From: Candidatus Solibacter sp.
GTDB lineage: Bacteria; Acidobacteriota; Terriglobia; Bryobacterales; Bryobacteraceae
Assembly (NCBI GenBank): GCA_013822245.1
Contig: PNKE01000010.1
Location: forward strand, 1-64,000
Length of the DNA stretch: 64,000 nucleotides
Reading direction: 5' to 3'
The notes below the pieces were generated by a model that worked only from the letters and a program-made list of their open reading frames with translations, was not told the origin of the DNA and searched no databases. Both the position numbers and the translations under genes were made by a program. This document shows positions 19,164 to 28,129 of this stretch, piece by piece (the stretch's first letter is position 1; each line of letters opens with the position of its first letter).

Positions 19164-19347
19164 CACAAGTAATACGGGGTTGCCGAGGTATGCGTCTTGG
19201 CAACCGCCTGATGTTCTTTTTCATATCAACGGCCCTGTCGCATGTTCACGGGGTACGGTTGCAGATCGTTCGGCCCCGCCCACCAGGATTCGGGCGCAGG
19301 GCCTGTATGACAAATGCGAGCAATCGCAGGTCCTGAGGAGTTGAAAC

Positions 19348-22300
19348 ATGAATCTCAGACAAGCACTTGCTGCCCTGGGCATACTGATCCTGATCAGCGT
19401 TCCCGGGTTTGGCCAAACGATCCACGGATCACTTACCGGCACCGTCCTCGACCAGTCCGGCGCAGTGATCCCAAATGCGGACGTGGTCGTGAAGTCGCTC
19501 GACCAGGGCACGGTCCGCGAGTTGAAAACCGACATGAACGGGTTCTGGCGCGTACCATCGCTGCTACCCGGCCGCTACCAGCTCGAAGTCGCATCGAAGG
19601 GCTTCGGGAAGATCATCCGCGGACCGATCCAGGTGGAAGCCGCGGTTGAGCGGCAGTTGAACGTGGAGTTGTCGCCCAGTGCGACCAGTGAAGTGGTGAC
19701 GGTGACCGCGGAAGCGCCGCTGATCGAGGCGACGCGGTCGCAGATCAGCCGGGGCGTGGAGACCAGGCGCATTCTCACGCTGCCCGGTTTGAACACGCAG
19801 AACGGCCTCGCGCTGCTGCAGCCCGGAGCGGTGGCGAACACGACGGGACCGGGTTCGGGCCTGGTGGTGAACGGTGCGCGTTCGCGCTCGAACAACTATA
19901 TGCTGGATGGCGCGAACAACAACGACCAGTCGTTGTCGATCCCGCGGCAGAGCATCGCGCCCGAGGCGTTGGGCGAGTTCCGCATCATCACCAACAACTT
20001 CTCGGCGGAGTTCGGCCGCAACTCGGGCGCCATCGTCCAGCAGAATACGAAGAGCGGCACGAACGAGTTTCATGGCATCGCCCGGTGGTCCTGGCAAGGC
20101 AACGGCCTGAACGCGCTCACCACCGGCCAGCAACGCACGTTCAACGCGCAAAAAACGGCCGGAGCCTCCGACTATATCGCCCTGCGCCGTTCGCGCGCTG
20201 TACAGGTGGACCACACGGGCGTTATCGCCGCCGGCGGCCCGCTCGTCAAGGACAAACACTACTTTTTCTCCACGTATGAACGGAACTGGTTCCGGAGTTC
20301 GGCGGTGCCGATCACGACGGCGTTCGCGCCGGAAGCCATCCAGATTCTGGAGCAGAACGCGAGCTTCTTCGCCCCAGGCGTGGTGAATTTCATCAAGAAC
20401 ACCTGGCCGGTGGCGAACGACCCGACATCGCAAGGCTCGGTCAACGTGGCCTTGCCAGATGGGCGGACGCTGGCGCTTGCCAGACAGCAGTACAACCGCG
20501 CGACGGCCGAGGGCGGCGCCATCTCCTACGCTGCCGACTTCCATCGCGGACTGATGCGCACCGACCACCGTATTTCGAACAAGGACAACCTCTTCGTCCG
20601 TTATCTGGTGGACAACACGGCGGATCCATACGGCGGTTCCGGCATTCAGGCGATTCCGATCAACAACGTCGGCTTCCAGGGACGGACGCACAACCTGAGC
20701 GCTAACCACGTGCGGGTGTTCACGCCCACGCTCGTCAGCGAGGCGCGTTTCAGCTACGCGCGCCGCGAGGCGGCCTTCCCGGAAAACCAGGGCGTGTTCC
20801 TTTCCATCTCGGGCCTGCCCGGCATCGGCAACCAGAACTTCCCGCAGGGCCGCACGGACAACGTCTACGAGTGGACCAATAACTGGTCGTGGACCAAAGG
20901 CCGCCACACCATGCGCTTCGGCGGCAACTACATGTACTACCACCTGGATTCGTTCTTCGCGCCGAACAGCCGCGGCACGGTGCAGTACACGTCGATCTCG
21001 AACCTGCTGTTCGACCGCGATGCACTGTGGTCCCGCTACGCCGGCAACGGCAATGTGGACGCGAAGACCCACGAAATGCAGTTCTTCTTCGCCGACGACT
21101 ACCGCCTGACCAATACATTCACATTGAATATTGGCGCGCGGTACGAGTACACCAGCGCGCCGTTCGGGTTCTTCTCGAACGCCAAGCCCGACGCTAACAA
21201 CTGGGCTCCCCGGCTCGGCTTCGCCTGGGCTCCGCGCGGCAAGAACTGGCTGACAGGCGGCGACAAATTCGTGTTGCGCGGCGGCTACGCCATCACCTAC
21301 GACCAGGTTTTTCAAAACATCCTGCTCAACAACGCCCGCAACTTCCCGCGGGGCGTGTCGATCAACGACCCGGCTGTGAGCGGGCGCCAATTGTGGGTGA
21401 CGGCGAACCAGCCCGCGGCTCTGGCTCCGGACGAGTTTGTAAAGCGCGGCGGCAACCCGCTGCTGCTGGCCGAAAGGCTATTTTCGCCCAACGAGCGGAT
21501 CACCCAGCCTTACTCGCAGCAGATGTCGATGGGCATCGAGCGGCAGTTCGGCAACAGCTATGTGTTCAAGCTGTTCTACGTGGGAACACGCGGGCTGAAA
21601 CTGGTGCGAGAGGTCGAGCGCAACCTTGGCTTCGCCACCGCGGCAATCGCCGCCAACCCGGCCCTGCTCGGTCCCATCACGGCGAACATGAAGCCGGTTA
21701 CCGGCGGCGTGCGCAGCGATCCCACGCGCGGCTCGATCCTGATCGGCGACGGCATGGCCATGTCGAACTACCACTCGATGCAGACCACCGTGGAGAAGCG
21801 GTTCTCGAGCGGGCTGCAGTTTGAAGTGAACTATACGTGGAGCACCTACATCAGCGAGAGCGACGACATCCTCGGCGGACAGACCAACCGGACGCTGCCT
21901 TCGACGCCGTTCAACCTCCGGCTGGACCGCGGACGCTCCATCTATGACGTGCCCCACCGGCTCGTCGCCAACTACGTCTACCAGTTCCCCGACTTCGCCA
22001 AGGACAATGCGCTGCTGAACCGCTTCGTCGGCGGCTGGCTGCTGTCAGGCATCACGACGTTCCAGCAGGGCCTGCCATACAGCGTTCTCAATTCGAACAA
22101 CGCCCTTGGAATCCTGCCGGGGCAGATCTCGACAGTCCAACTCTCACAACGGGCCAGCTATAACGCTAGCGGCGCCCCGTTCACCGCCACGCCCTCGCCC
22201 AACGCCCGCTTCATCGCCAATGCGACCAATTCGGGAGTCATTGGCAATCTGGGCGCGAACACAGAGCGCGTGGGGGACACGTACAACTTCAACGTCGGCC

Positions 22301-22503
22301 TGAGCAAGGATTTCCGGACCTTCGGCGAGCACCAGAAGCTTCAGTTCCGATGGGAGATCTCGAACCTGTTCAACTACCGTAGCTTCACGGCCATCCCGGC
22401 GCGGAATGTGGATGCCAATACGAACCTCACCCAGTTCATGAATCTCGGATTCACGAACGTGGGCGGCCGTTCCATGGTGTTTGCGCTTCGCTACGAGTTC
22501 TGA
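19348..22503 (+). CDS. Oar-like TonB-dependent receptor with carboxypeptidase-regulatory domain
   Basis: This 1051-residue outer-membrane protein begins with a signal peptide ending near residue 22. A carboxypeptidase-regulatory-like beta-sandwich (about residues 27-110, GTVLDQSGAVIPNADVVVKS) comes next, then a TonB plug (VVNGARSRSNNYMLDGANNN, FSAEFGRNSGAIV) and a large beta barrel ending in Phe (ALRYEF). Such Oar-type receptors are abundant in soil acidobacteria and are thought to import large substrates or act in adhesion. AGGAG lies 8 bases before the ATG. It is monocistronic, closed by a double-hairpin terminator shared with two paralogues in this window. Confidence 0.93.
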   Translation: MNLRQALAALGILILISVPGFGQTIHGSLTGTVLDQSGAVIPNADVVVKSLDQGTVRELKTDMNGFWRVPSLLPGRYQLEVASKGFGKIIRGPIQVEAAVERQLNVELSPSATSEVVTVTAEAPLIEATRSQISRGVETRRILTLPGLNTQNGLALLQPGAVANTTGPGSGLVVNGARSRSNNYMLDGANNNDQSLSIPRQSIAPEALGEFRIITNNFSAEFGRNSGAIVQQNTKSGTNEFHGIARWSWQGNGLNALTTGQQRTFNAQKTAGASDYIALRRSRAVQVDHTGVIAAGGPLVKDKHYFFSTYERNWFRSSAVPITTAFAPEAIQILEQNASFFAPGVVNFIKNTWPVANDPTSQGSVNVALPDGRTLALARQQYNRATAEGGAISYAADFHRGLMRTDHRISNKDNLFVRYLVDNTADPYGGSGIQAIPINNVGFQGRTHNLSANHVRVFTPTLVSEARFSYARREAAFPENQGVFLSISGLPGIGNQNFPQGRTDNVYEWTNNWSWTKGRHTMRFGGNYMYYHLDSFFAPNSRGTVQYTSISNLLFDRDALWSRYAGNGNVDAKTHEMQFFFADDYRLTNTFTLNIGARYEYTSAPFGFFSNAKPDANNWAPRLGFAWAPRGKNWLTGGDKFVLRGGYAITYDQVFQNILLNNARNFPRGVSINDPAVSGRQLWVTANQPAALAPDEFVKRGGNPLLLAERLFSPNERITQPYSQQMSMGIERQFGNSYVFKLFYVGTRGLKLVREVERNLGFATAAIAANPALLGPITANMKPVTGGVRSDPTRGSILIGDGMAMSNYHSMQTTVEKRFSSGLQFEVNYTWSTYISESDDILGGQTNRTLPSTPFNLRLDRGRSIYDVPHRLVANYVYQFPDFAKDNALLNRFVGGWLLSGITTFQQGLPYSVLNSNNALGILPGQISTVQLSQRASYNASGAPFTATPSPNARFIANATNSGVIGNLGANTERVGDTYNFNVGLSKDFRTFGEHQKLQFRWEISNLFNYRSFTAIPARNVDANTNLTQFMNLGFTNVGGRSMVFALRYEF

Positions 22504-22513
22504 TCTGGAGCGG

Positions 22514-22593
22514 CCCCGTCAAGCCCCTCCGGGTTTGACGGGTTTGAAATCAGGCCGGTTCGCCTCCGTCGGGAGGAGGGCCGGCCTTCTTCG
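22514..22593 (+). terminator. double-hairpin terminator, copy A of Oar 3' element
   Basis: The first hairpin has arms CCGTCAA and TTGACGG. The second has outer arms AGGCCGG and CCGGCCT with inner CCTCC/GGAGG, followed by TCTTCG. Blocks of 18 and 16 bases are identical to copy B at 49914-49990. Confidence 0.7.
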
Positions 22594-23194
22594 TTGTATG
22601 GCTCCAGGTGCGTGGAGCGTTCCCGCCGGAGCCGCCCGTGGCGCAGCCGTCCGGCCTGAACGGCGCGGAGCGGTCAATGGGCGAAGCGGCGAAGCGTGCC
22701 ATTGACGGCGAGCGCCGTCCTGGCACAGGCAGAGCTTCGACGGGCGGCCTGGCGGGATCTCGCTCCCTCTGCTGAGCCTGGAGCGTTGACGTTTACTGTC
22801 CGGACAGCAGAGCCGATGGCAACCGAGGAGCTGGCGCGACGGTTGATCGCTCTGATATTCGCGGGCCGGAACCCCGCACGGTCATGATCCGCCGGGAGTT
22901 GCCCCGGACCAAGCGCGCGGGTTGGGATCGAAAACCGTCCCGCATGGAAGATCGGGAGGATTCTGCTTTTCGTGGGCCCGGCGCTGCGATCGGCTCTGCT
23001 GTCCGGAAAGACATCACGTTGTTTGCTTCCGGCGGCTGCGGCGAACCTCTGTTGCTTCCCGGCTTCGAGCGCCACCGCCCAGACGAAGCCAGGCAACTCG
23101 CGGCCGGGCGCGGTCACGATCTGATTCCCGTTGAGGTTGAGGTCCGCCGTAGGTGCGGCCGGTGATAGACTTTGGGTGCCCGAAGCCTACCACC
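22594..23194. other. gene-free region with an inverted repeat
   Basis: No recognisable gene in about 600 bases; open frames on both strands show no family signature. A 19-base exact inverted repeat (22799-22817 and 22989-23007) brackets about 170 bases. Confidence 0.4.
22799..23007. repeat. 19-bp exact inverted repeat pair with 171-bp interior
   Basis: TCCGGACAGCAGAGCCGAT at 22799-22817 is the exact reverse complement of 22989-23007. The interior encodes no recognisable protein. It resembles the layout of a small non-autonomous element, but no target-site duplication or second copy was noticed in this window. Confidence 0.5.
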
Positions 23195-23833
23195 ATGAAA
23201 ACTACCCATCCGATTCGCCTGACTGCGCTGTGCCTGGTCTACACTTTGGCTATGTCCGCACAGAACATTGACAAGACCAGCGACGAGTTTCGCGCCCGGT
23301 TCCTGGAACAGATTCCGTCAACATCGCTGAGTTCAACGCACGGCGACGCGATGATGCTGCGGGTGCTGATCCAGACGGGCAACCTGAAACGGGGGATCGA
23401 AGTGGGCGTGGCCATGGGGTTCGGGGCGATCCATATGGGGATGGCGTTTGAACGCACGGGCGGGACGCTGACGGCGATTGAGATCGATCCGGAACGGGCG
23501 GAGGGGGCGCGGAAGCGCGTGGCCGAGGTGGGGTTGAGCAAGACAGTGAACGTGGTGGCGGGCGACGCGCTGGCGGTGCTGCCGAAGCTCGAGGGCGAGT
23601 ATGACTTCATCTATATCGACGCCCATAAGCCGGATTACCTGAAGTACCTGAAGGCCGTGGAGCCGAAGCTGAGGAAAGGCGCGGTGGTGGTGGCCGATAA
23701 CGTGATCGTGTCGGCGCGGGCGATGGCGGATTTCCTGGAGTATTTGAAGTCGGGCAAGGATTACGAGTCGGTGACCATACGGGCGTCGGATGAGAAGCGG
23801 GACGGGATGCTGGTGGCGTACAAGAGGCGATAG
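23195..23833 (+). CDS. class I SAM-dependent O-methyltransferase, apparently exported
   Basis: The 212-residue protein has the O-methyltransferase family pattern: SAM motif GIEVGVAMGFGAIHMGMAF, acidic loop TAIEIDPERAE, and metal/catalytic motif FIYIDAHKPDY. The N-terminus MKTTHPIRLTALCLVYTLAMSA looks like a signal peptide, which is odd for an enzyme needing cytoplasmic SAM. The ATG at 23195 is preferred over an earlier in-frame start 42 bases upstream. If translation began at the later in-frame ATG (MSAQN, residue 20) it would be an ordinary cytoplasmic enzyme. It is monocistronic. Confidence 0.85.
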   Translation: MKTTHPIRLTALCLVYTLAMSAQNIDKTSDEFRARFLEQIPSTSLSSTHGDAMMLRVLIQTGNLKRGIEVGVAMGFGAIHMGMAFERTGGTLTAIEIDPERAEGARKRVAEVGLSKTVNVVAGDALAVLPKLEGEYDFIYIDAHKPDYLKYLKAVEPKLRKGAVVVADNVIVSARAMADFLEYLKSGKDYESVTIRASDEKRDGMLVAYKRR

Positions 23834-23988
23834 CAGCGGGGAGTAGGGCGGGTTGGCGAGGGGGTCAGGCTGTAGCGGAACCAACCCTCGCTGACGTGCG
23901 GGGGTGTGCGGCGCGCGCGGCCGGGCAATGCCGTTTTGCCACAGATTCAGTGCATGGCGTCCAACGGGTCAGGCCCGGCTGGAGAGAC

Positions 23989-24052
23989 CTTTCCCCTTGC
24001 ACTTCTACAGGACTGTCTATACCATGGCTTATGTAGAAGTGAAAGGGAAGGA
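23989..24052 (+). promoter_or_regulatory. inverted repeat overlapping promoter and ribosome binding site of padR
   Basis: CACTTCTACA (24000-24009) is the exact inverse of TGTAGAAGTG (24032-24041). The symmetry continues imperfectly outward (CCTTTCCCC against GAAAGGGAAGG). The left arm overlaps a TTGCAC/TATACC promoter-like pair and the right arm contains the GGAAGGAG ribosome binding site. It is likely the PadR operator and possibly an RNA hairpin that hides the ribosome binding site. Confidence 0.5.
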
Positions 24053-24058
24053 GATCTC

Positions 24059-24397
24059 ATGCCGCCACAGAAGCTGGAACTGCCGCAGGGGACGTTGGAG
24101 TTGCTGATCCTCCAAACGATTGAATACGAGCCGCGGCACGGTTGGGGCATTTCCGAGCGGATCAACCAGCGCTCGGATGGCGCTCTGCAGGTGCAGCAGG
24201 GATCGCTCTATCCGGCGCTGCACAGGATGGAGCGGCGCAACCTGATCAGCCCGGACTGGCGGGTTTCGGAGAACGGCCGCAAGGCGAAGTACTACAAGCT
24301 CACGGCCAGAGGACGGAAGGAGCTCCGGCAGCAAGCCGAAGCCTGGCAGAAGCTGACGCAGGCGGTGGCGATGATTCTGGCGCCGGAGGTTCGCTGA
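24059..24397 (+). CDS. PadR-family transcriptional regulator
   Basis: This 112-residue winged-helix repressor has typical family segments: LPQGTLELLILQTI, GWGISERIN, QVQQGSLYPALHRMERR, and the wing KAKYYKLTARGRKEL. GGAAGGAG stands 6 bases before the ATG at 24059; a longer frame upstream is not needed. The ADOP permease gene starts 2 bases after its stop. PadR genes next to this permease family are a hallmark of acidobacterial genomes, and the regulator probably controls its own operon through the adjacent inverted repeat. Confidence 0.93.
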   Translation: MPPQKLELPQGTLELLILQTIEYEPRHGWGISERINQRSDGALQVQQGSLYPALHRMERRNLISPDWRVSENGRKAKYYKLTARGRKELRQQAEAWQKLTQAVAMILAPEVR

Positions 24398-24399
24398 AC

Positions 24400-27063
24400 A
24401 TGCTCGGGGAGATCCGCTACCGGCTGCGCGCGCTCCTTCGCAAGGACCAGTTGGACCGGGAACTCGAAGAGGAATTGAGGTACCACCTTGAGCGTGAGGC
24501 GGAGAAGATCGGAGGCGGTTCCGATGAAGGTGACGATGGGGGGCGCGCGGCGAGGCTCAGATTCGGCGCGGTGGAATCGGTGAAGGAAGAGTGCCGCGAG
24601 GCGCGCGGAACGGCAATGATCGAGTCGATTGCCGCCGATGTGCGCTATGGCGTTCGGGGGTTGAAGAAGAGTCCGGTGTTTACGCTGGCGGCGATCGCTT
24701 CGCTGGGGGTGGGCATCGGCGCAAACACGACGGTGTTCAGTCTGCTTGACCGGGTGGTGTTCCGGCCATTGCCGGTTGAGCGGCCACACGAACTGGTGAT
24801 TTTGAGCTTGTCGCAGGGAGGCATGACGAGCGGCTTCACCTACCCCTTCTATCAGGAGATGCAATCCAGACAGACGGCGCTCAATGGGGTAATGGCGAGC
24901 GCGGACTATCCGGTGAAGAACCTGATCGTGCGAGGAGGCGGCGAAGCCGAAGCGGCGACGACACGAATGGTAAGCGGGAACTACTTTGAACTGCTGGGCG
25001 TACGGGCGGCGCGGGGCCGGGTGATCGGTCAGGCGGACGATCGAGCGGGGGCGGCCGGAGTGGCGGTGATCAGCGACAGGTTCTGGGAGCGGCGGTTTCA
25101 GAGGAACCCGGACGTATTGGGCGCGCCGTTAACGCTGAACCAGGCGCAGGTGACGATTGTGGGCGTGGCGCCGAGCGAGTTCTTCGGCGAGAAGCCGGGG
25201 TCGGTTCCGGACGTATGGGTACCTCTGGCTTTGCAGCCGAGAGTGATGCCTTCGGACCTGCTTTCGGCGCGGTTCATGACCTGGCTTACCCTGATGGGCC
25301 GACTGAGGCCGGGGGTGCCGGCCGATGCGGCGGCGGCCTCGCTGACGTCAATGGCAGCCGAGATCGGCAGCCACACGATTCAGGTGAAAGACGCAGGACC
25401 GCTGACCATTGGCGTCGAGAGCGGGGCGCGAGGGTTGGGAGACCTGCGGCGCGAGTTCGGCAAGCCGCTGGCGCTGCTGATGGCGATGGCCGGACTGGTG
25501 CTGGTGATCGCGTGCTTCAATCTGGCGATGCTGCTGCTGGCACGAGGCGGCGCACGCGTACACGAGTTGGGCGTCAGGCTGGCGTTCGGCGCTGGGCGGG
25601 GGAGGCTGGTGAGGCAGATGCTGACCGAGAGCGCGTTGCTGTGCGCTGGCGGCGGGGCGGTTGGGGTGATGCTGGCGGTTTGGGGCGGCGATGCCCTGGT
25701 GGGATACGCAGCGGGCGAACGCGAGATCTCGCTGGCGCTGGCGCTTGACTTCAACATGCTGGCCTTCACGGCAGCGATCACGATCGGAGCTACGTTGATG
25801 TTTGGGCTCGTCCCGGCGTTGATCGCATCGGGAGGAGCCGACCCGGCGCGGAGTTACAGCCGGGAAGGCAGGACGATCACGGGTCAGCGCGGACTGGCCG
25901 GGGGCGCGCAGACGCTGATGGTGATGCAGATTGCCGTCTCGTTGATTGTGGTCTGCGGCGCGGCGTTGCTGGCCGGTTCGCTGTGGCGGCTCCGACAGCA
26001 GGATTTCGGCATTCGCCCGGCGGGGTTGACGATGGTGAAGATCCCGATGGAGCTGACTCCGGCGGCCAGGAAGGCGCAGGAACTGGTTCGTGGCCCGGTG
26101 ATCGAGCGAATTCGCGCCCTGCCGGGAGTCGAACGCGCGGCGGTGAGTTGCTGCGGCCCATTCGATGATACAGCTCACACCTCCAAGGTGGTGGTCGAGG
26201 GCGCCTCCGCCGGAGGCCCAGCCCCGGTGTTCGTTGTCCATGTCTCGGACGGCTATATCGAGACCACGGGAATGAGCGTATTGAGCGGAAGAGCGTTCAC
26301 CCGGCAGGACCGGAAGGAAGCGCCTGCCGTCGCCATGTTGTCGGAATACGCCGCAGGGCAACTGTTTGGCGGCGGACCGGCACTGGGCCGGCGCATCTCG
26401 TTCGGAGACAACTTCGATCCGAAGAACGCGATGGAAGTAGCCGGCGTTCTGAAGGATGCGCGGTTCGGCGGTCCGCGTGATGACTACCGGGCGCTGGTGT
26501 TTGTGCCGATCGCCCAGCAGCCGTCGCCGGTCACGAGCATTTCGATTCGAACCGCCGGCGGGCTGGATCTGAATCGGGAGATCCGCGGAATCCTGCGGCA
26601 AACGGCGCCGGGGTTGGGGATCGGCGAGGTGACGACTTACTCGAAGGTGATCGAGAAGAAACTGCACAACGAACGCCTGCTCTCGGTTGTCAGCGCGGTG
26701 TTCGCGTTTCAGGTGTTGGCGCTGGCTGGGGCCGGACTGTTTGGACTGGTGTGGTTTTCAGCGGCCAGCCGCGAGCGCGAACTGGGCGTCCGCGCGGCGC
26801 TGGGGGCCAGGCCGGCAGAGTTGACGGGGCTGCTGCTGAAGCGCGCGACGGGGTTGCTGGCGCTGGGGATTCTGATTGGCGCGGCGGGGTCGATGGCGCT
26901 GACGAAAGTGATTCGCAGCTTTCTGTTCGGCGTCACGGGCGCCGATCCCGCCGCGTTCGTGGCCGCGACGGTGGTGCTGTCGGTGGTGGGACTCACGGCG
27001 GCGTGCGTCCCGGCATGGCGTTCAGCGCGCGCGGACCCGCTGAAGACGCTTCGCGCAGAGTGA
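24400..27063 (+). CDS. ADOP-family ABC permease (MacB/FtsX-like, duplicated)
   Basis: The 887-residue membrane protein belongs to the acidobacterial duplicated orphan permease group. A cytoplasmic prefix (RYRLRALLRKDQLDRELEEE) comes first. Two MacB-like periplasmic domains follow, each with FtsX-type membrane helices; the last half ends with VWFSAASRERELGVRAALGA and PAWRSARADPLKTLRAE. No ATPase gene adjoins it, consistent with the orphan label. It probably acts in mechanotransmission or export at the inner membrane. It is co-transcribed with padR; the ATG at 24400 is chosen for the prefix domain. Confidence 0.92.
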   Translation: MLGEIRYRLRALLRKDQLDRELEEELRYHLEREAEKIGGGSDEGDDGGRAARLRFGAVESVKEECREARGTAMIESIAADVRYGVRGLKKSPVFTLAAIASLGVGIGANTTVFSLLDRVVFRPLPVERPHELVILSLSQGGMTSGFTYPFYQEMQSRQTALNGVMASADYPVKNLIVRGGGEAEAATTRMVSGNYFELLGVRAARGRVIGQADDRAGAAGVAVISDRFWERRFQRNPDVLGAPLTLNQAQVTIVGVAPSEFFGEKPGSVPDVWVPLALQPRVMPSDLLSARFMTWLTLMGRLRPGVPADAAAASLTSMAAEIGSHTIQVKDAGPLTIGVESGARGLGDLRREFGKPLALLMAMAGLVLVIACFNLAMLLLARGGARVHELGVRLAFGAGRGRLVRQMLTESALLCAGGGAVGVMLAVWGGDALVGYAAGEREISLALALDFNMLAFTAAITIGATLMFGLVPALIASGGADPARSYSREGRTITGQRGLAGGAQTLMVMQIAVSLIVVCGAALLAGSLWRLRQQDFGIRPAGLTMVKIPMELTPAARKAQELVRGPVIERIRALPGVERAAVSCCGPFDDTAHTSKVVVEGASAGGPAPVFVVHVSDGYIETTGMSVLSGRAFTRQDRKEAPAVAMLSEYAAGQLFGGGPALGRRISFGDNFDPKNAMEVAGVLKDARFGGPRDDYRALVFVPIAQQPSPVTSISIRTAGGLDLNREIRGILRQTAPGLGIGEVTTYSKVIEKKLHNERLLSVVSAVFAFQVLALAGAGLFGLVWFSAASRERELGVRAALGARPAELTGLLLKRATGLLALGILIGAAGSMALTKVIRSFLFGVTGADPAAFVAATVVLSVVGLTAACVPAWRSARADPLKTLRAE

Positions 27064-27073
27064 GCAGAGCGGA

Positions 27074-28129
27074 TCAGTCGGCCGATGGGGTGCGTTTTGC
27101 GGGGATGCCTTTGGGGTGGCAGTCGGCGCATTTGACCCAGTGGATGTTGTGTTTGGAGTCCTTGTTGAAAAAGGTGGTGTCCATGGTTTCGACGTCGCGG
27201 TTGCAGTTGGACATCTTGGGGTGGCAGGTGGCGCAACTGGCGCGGGTGGAGCCGCGATGGGGGTCGTGGCAGGCGAGGCAGGAGATGCCTTCGTGGACGC
27301 CCATGGGGGTGCGGTCGTCGCCGGTGCCGACCAGGGATGCGGTCCAGGGGGCGTGGCACTGGTAGCAGAGGGCCTGGCGCTTGTCAGGGCTCATGCGGAT
27401 GGGGCGCTGGCCATCGAGGACCTGGGGCACGGGCAGCATTTCGACGGCGATGCCGGATTGCGAACGGCGGTCAAAGAAGCCGATGGAGGGGCGGACGATC
27501 TCCTCCTTGCGCGAGATGACGGCCTTGCGGACGTGGCCGCGGAGAGGTTGGCCCTGGCGGTGGACGGAGTGGCAGGAGAGGCAGGGGATGGCGGGGGCGT
27601 CTTTCAAGTCCTGACGGACGAGTTTCCAGGGGCCTTCGGTTGAGACGGGGTCGACGAGGTCGCCGATGGCGCCTTCGAAGTGCATGGCGTGGCAGCGGAG
27701 GCAGTCGTCCATCATCTTGCGTTCGGTGTTGTGCCGCTTGTCGAGGAAGATGGATTCATAGGTGACTGAGTGGGGTCCGTTGCGCCAGGCGGCGAACTGT
27801 TGCTGGTGGCAGGACTGGCACTGCTGCTGCATGCGGAGGACGTCGGCGAGTTTCAATTGTGGGCGTTCTGGGGCTTCGCCGCGGATGTGGCTGCGGAGGC
27901 GGTGGAGGTTGTTCAGGTGGAAGCGGGCTTCCATGGTGAGGGCGTCGCCGTGGCATTTGTCGCAGGAGACGTCGCGGTGGGTGGAGACCTTCCACTTTTC
28001 GACTTGAGGGCCGATTTCATGGCAGCGGCCGCAGGCATCGGGTCCGCCGGATTCGTAGACAAAGCTGCCGAGCGGGACCATGAGGACGACACCGGCGGCG
28101 ACGAGGGCGATGACGAGAAGGGGTTTCAT
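27074..28129 (-). CDS. nine-heme membrane-anchored c-type cytochrome
   Basis: The 351-residue protein has one N-terminal membrane segment (residues 3-23) and nine CxxCH heme sites: CGRCH, CDKCH, CQSCH, CLRCH, CLSCH, CYQCH, CLACH, CATCH and CADCH. The first two follow the membrane helix as in NapC/NirT-type quinol-linked cytochromes. It overlaps the GMC oxidoreductase gene by 4 bases, so it is probably the electron acceptor of that dehydrogenase. Classical gluconate/sorbitol dehydrogenase complexes use a three-heme subunit here. The remainder looks like a decaheme-type periplasmic domain. Confidence 0.9.
   Translation of the reverse strand: MKPLLVIALVAAGVVLMVPLGSFVYESGGPDACGRCHEIGPQVEKWKVSTHRDVSCDKCHGDALTMEARFHLNNLHRLRSHIRGEAPERPQLKLADVLRMQQQCQSCHQQQFAAWRNGPHSVTYESIFLDKRHNTERKMMDDCLRCHAMHFEGAIGDLVDPVSTEGPWKLVRQDLKDAPAIPCLSCHSVHRQGQPLRGHVRKAVISRKEEIVRPSIGFFDRRSQSGIAVEMLPVPQVLDGQRPIRMSPDKRQALCYQCHAPWTASLVGTGDDRTPMGVHEGISCLACHDPHRGSTRASCATCHPKMSNCNRDVETMDTTFFNKDSKHNIHWVKCADCHPKGIPAKRTPSAD

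Larger units (their letters stand above)
18630..19347. other. intergenic region upstream of the first Oar receptor
   Basis: No intact gene is seen in these 718 bases. Between 18670 and 19080 several minus-strand frames carry protein-like fragments in shifting frames, which may be a decayed gene, but none is recognisable. From 19090 the DNA becomes AT-rich and holds a hairpin and a promoter, listed separately. Confidence 0.4.
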
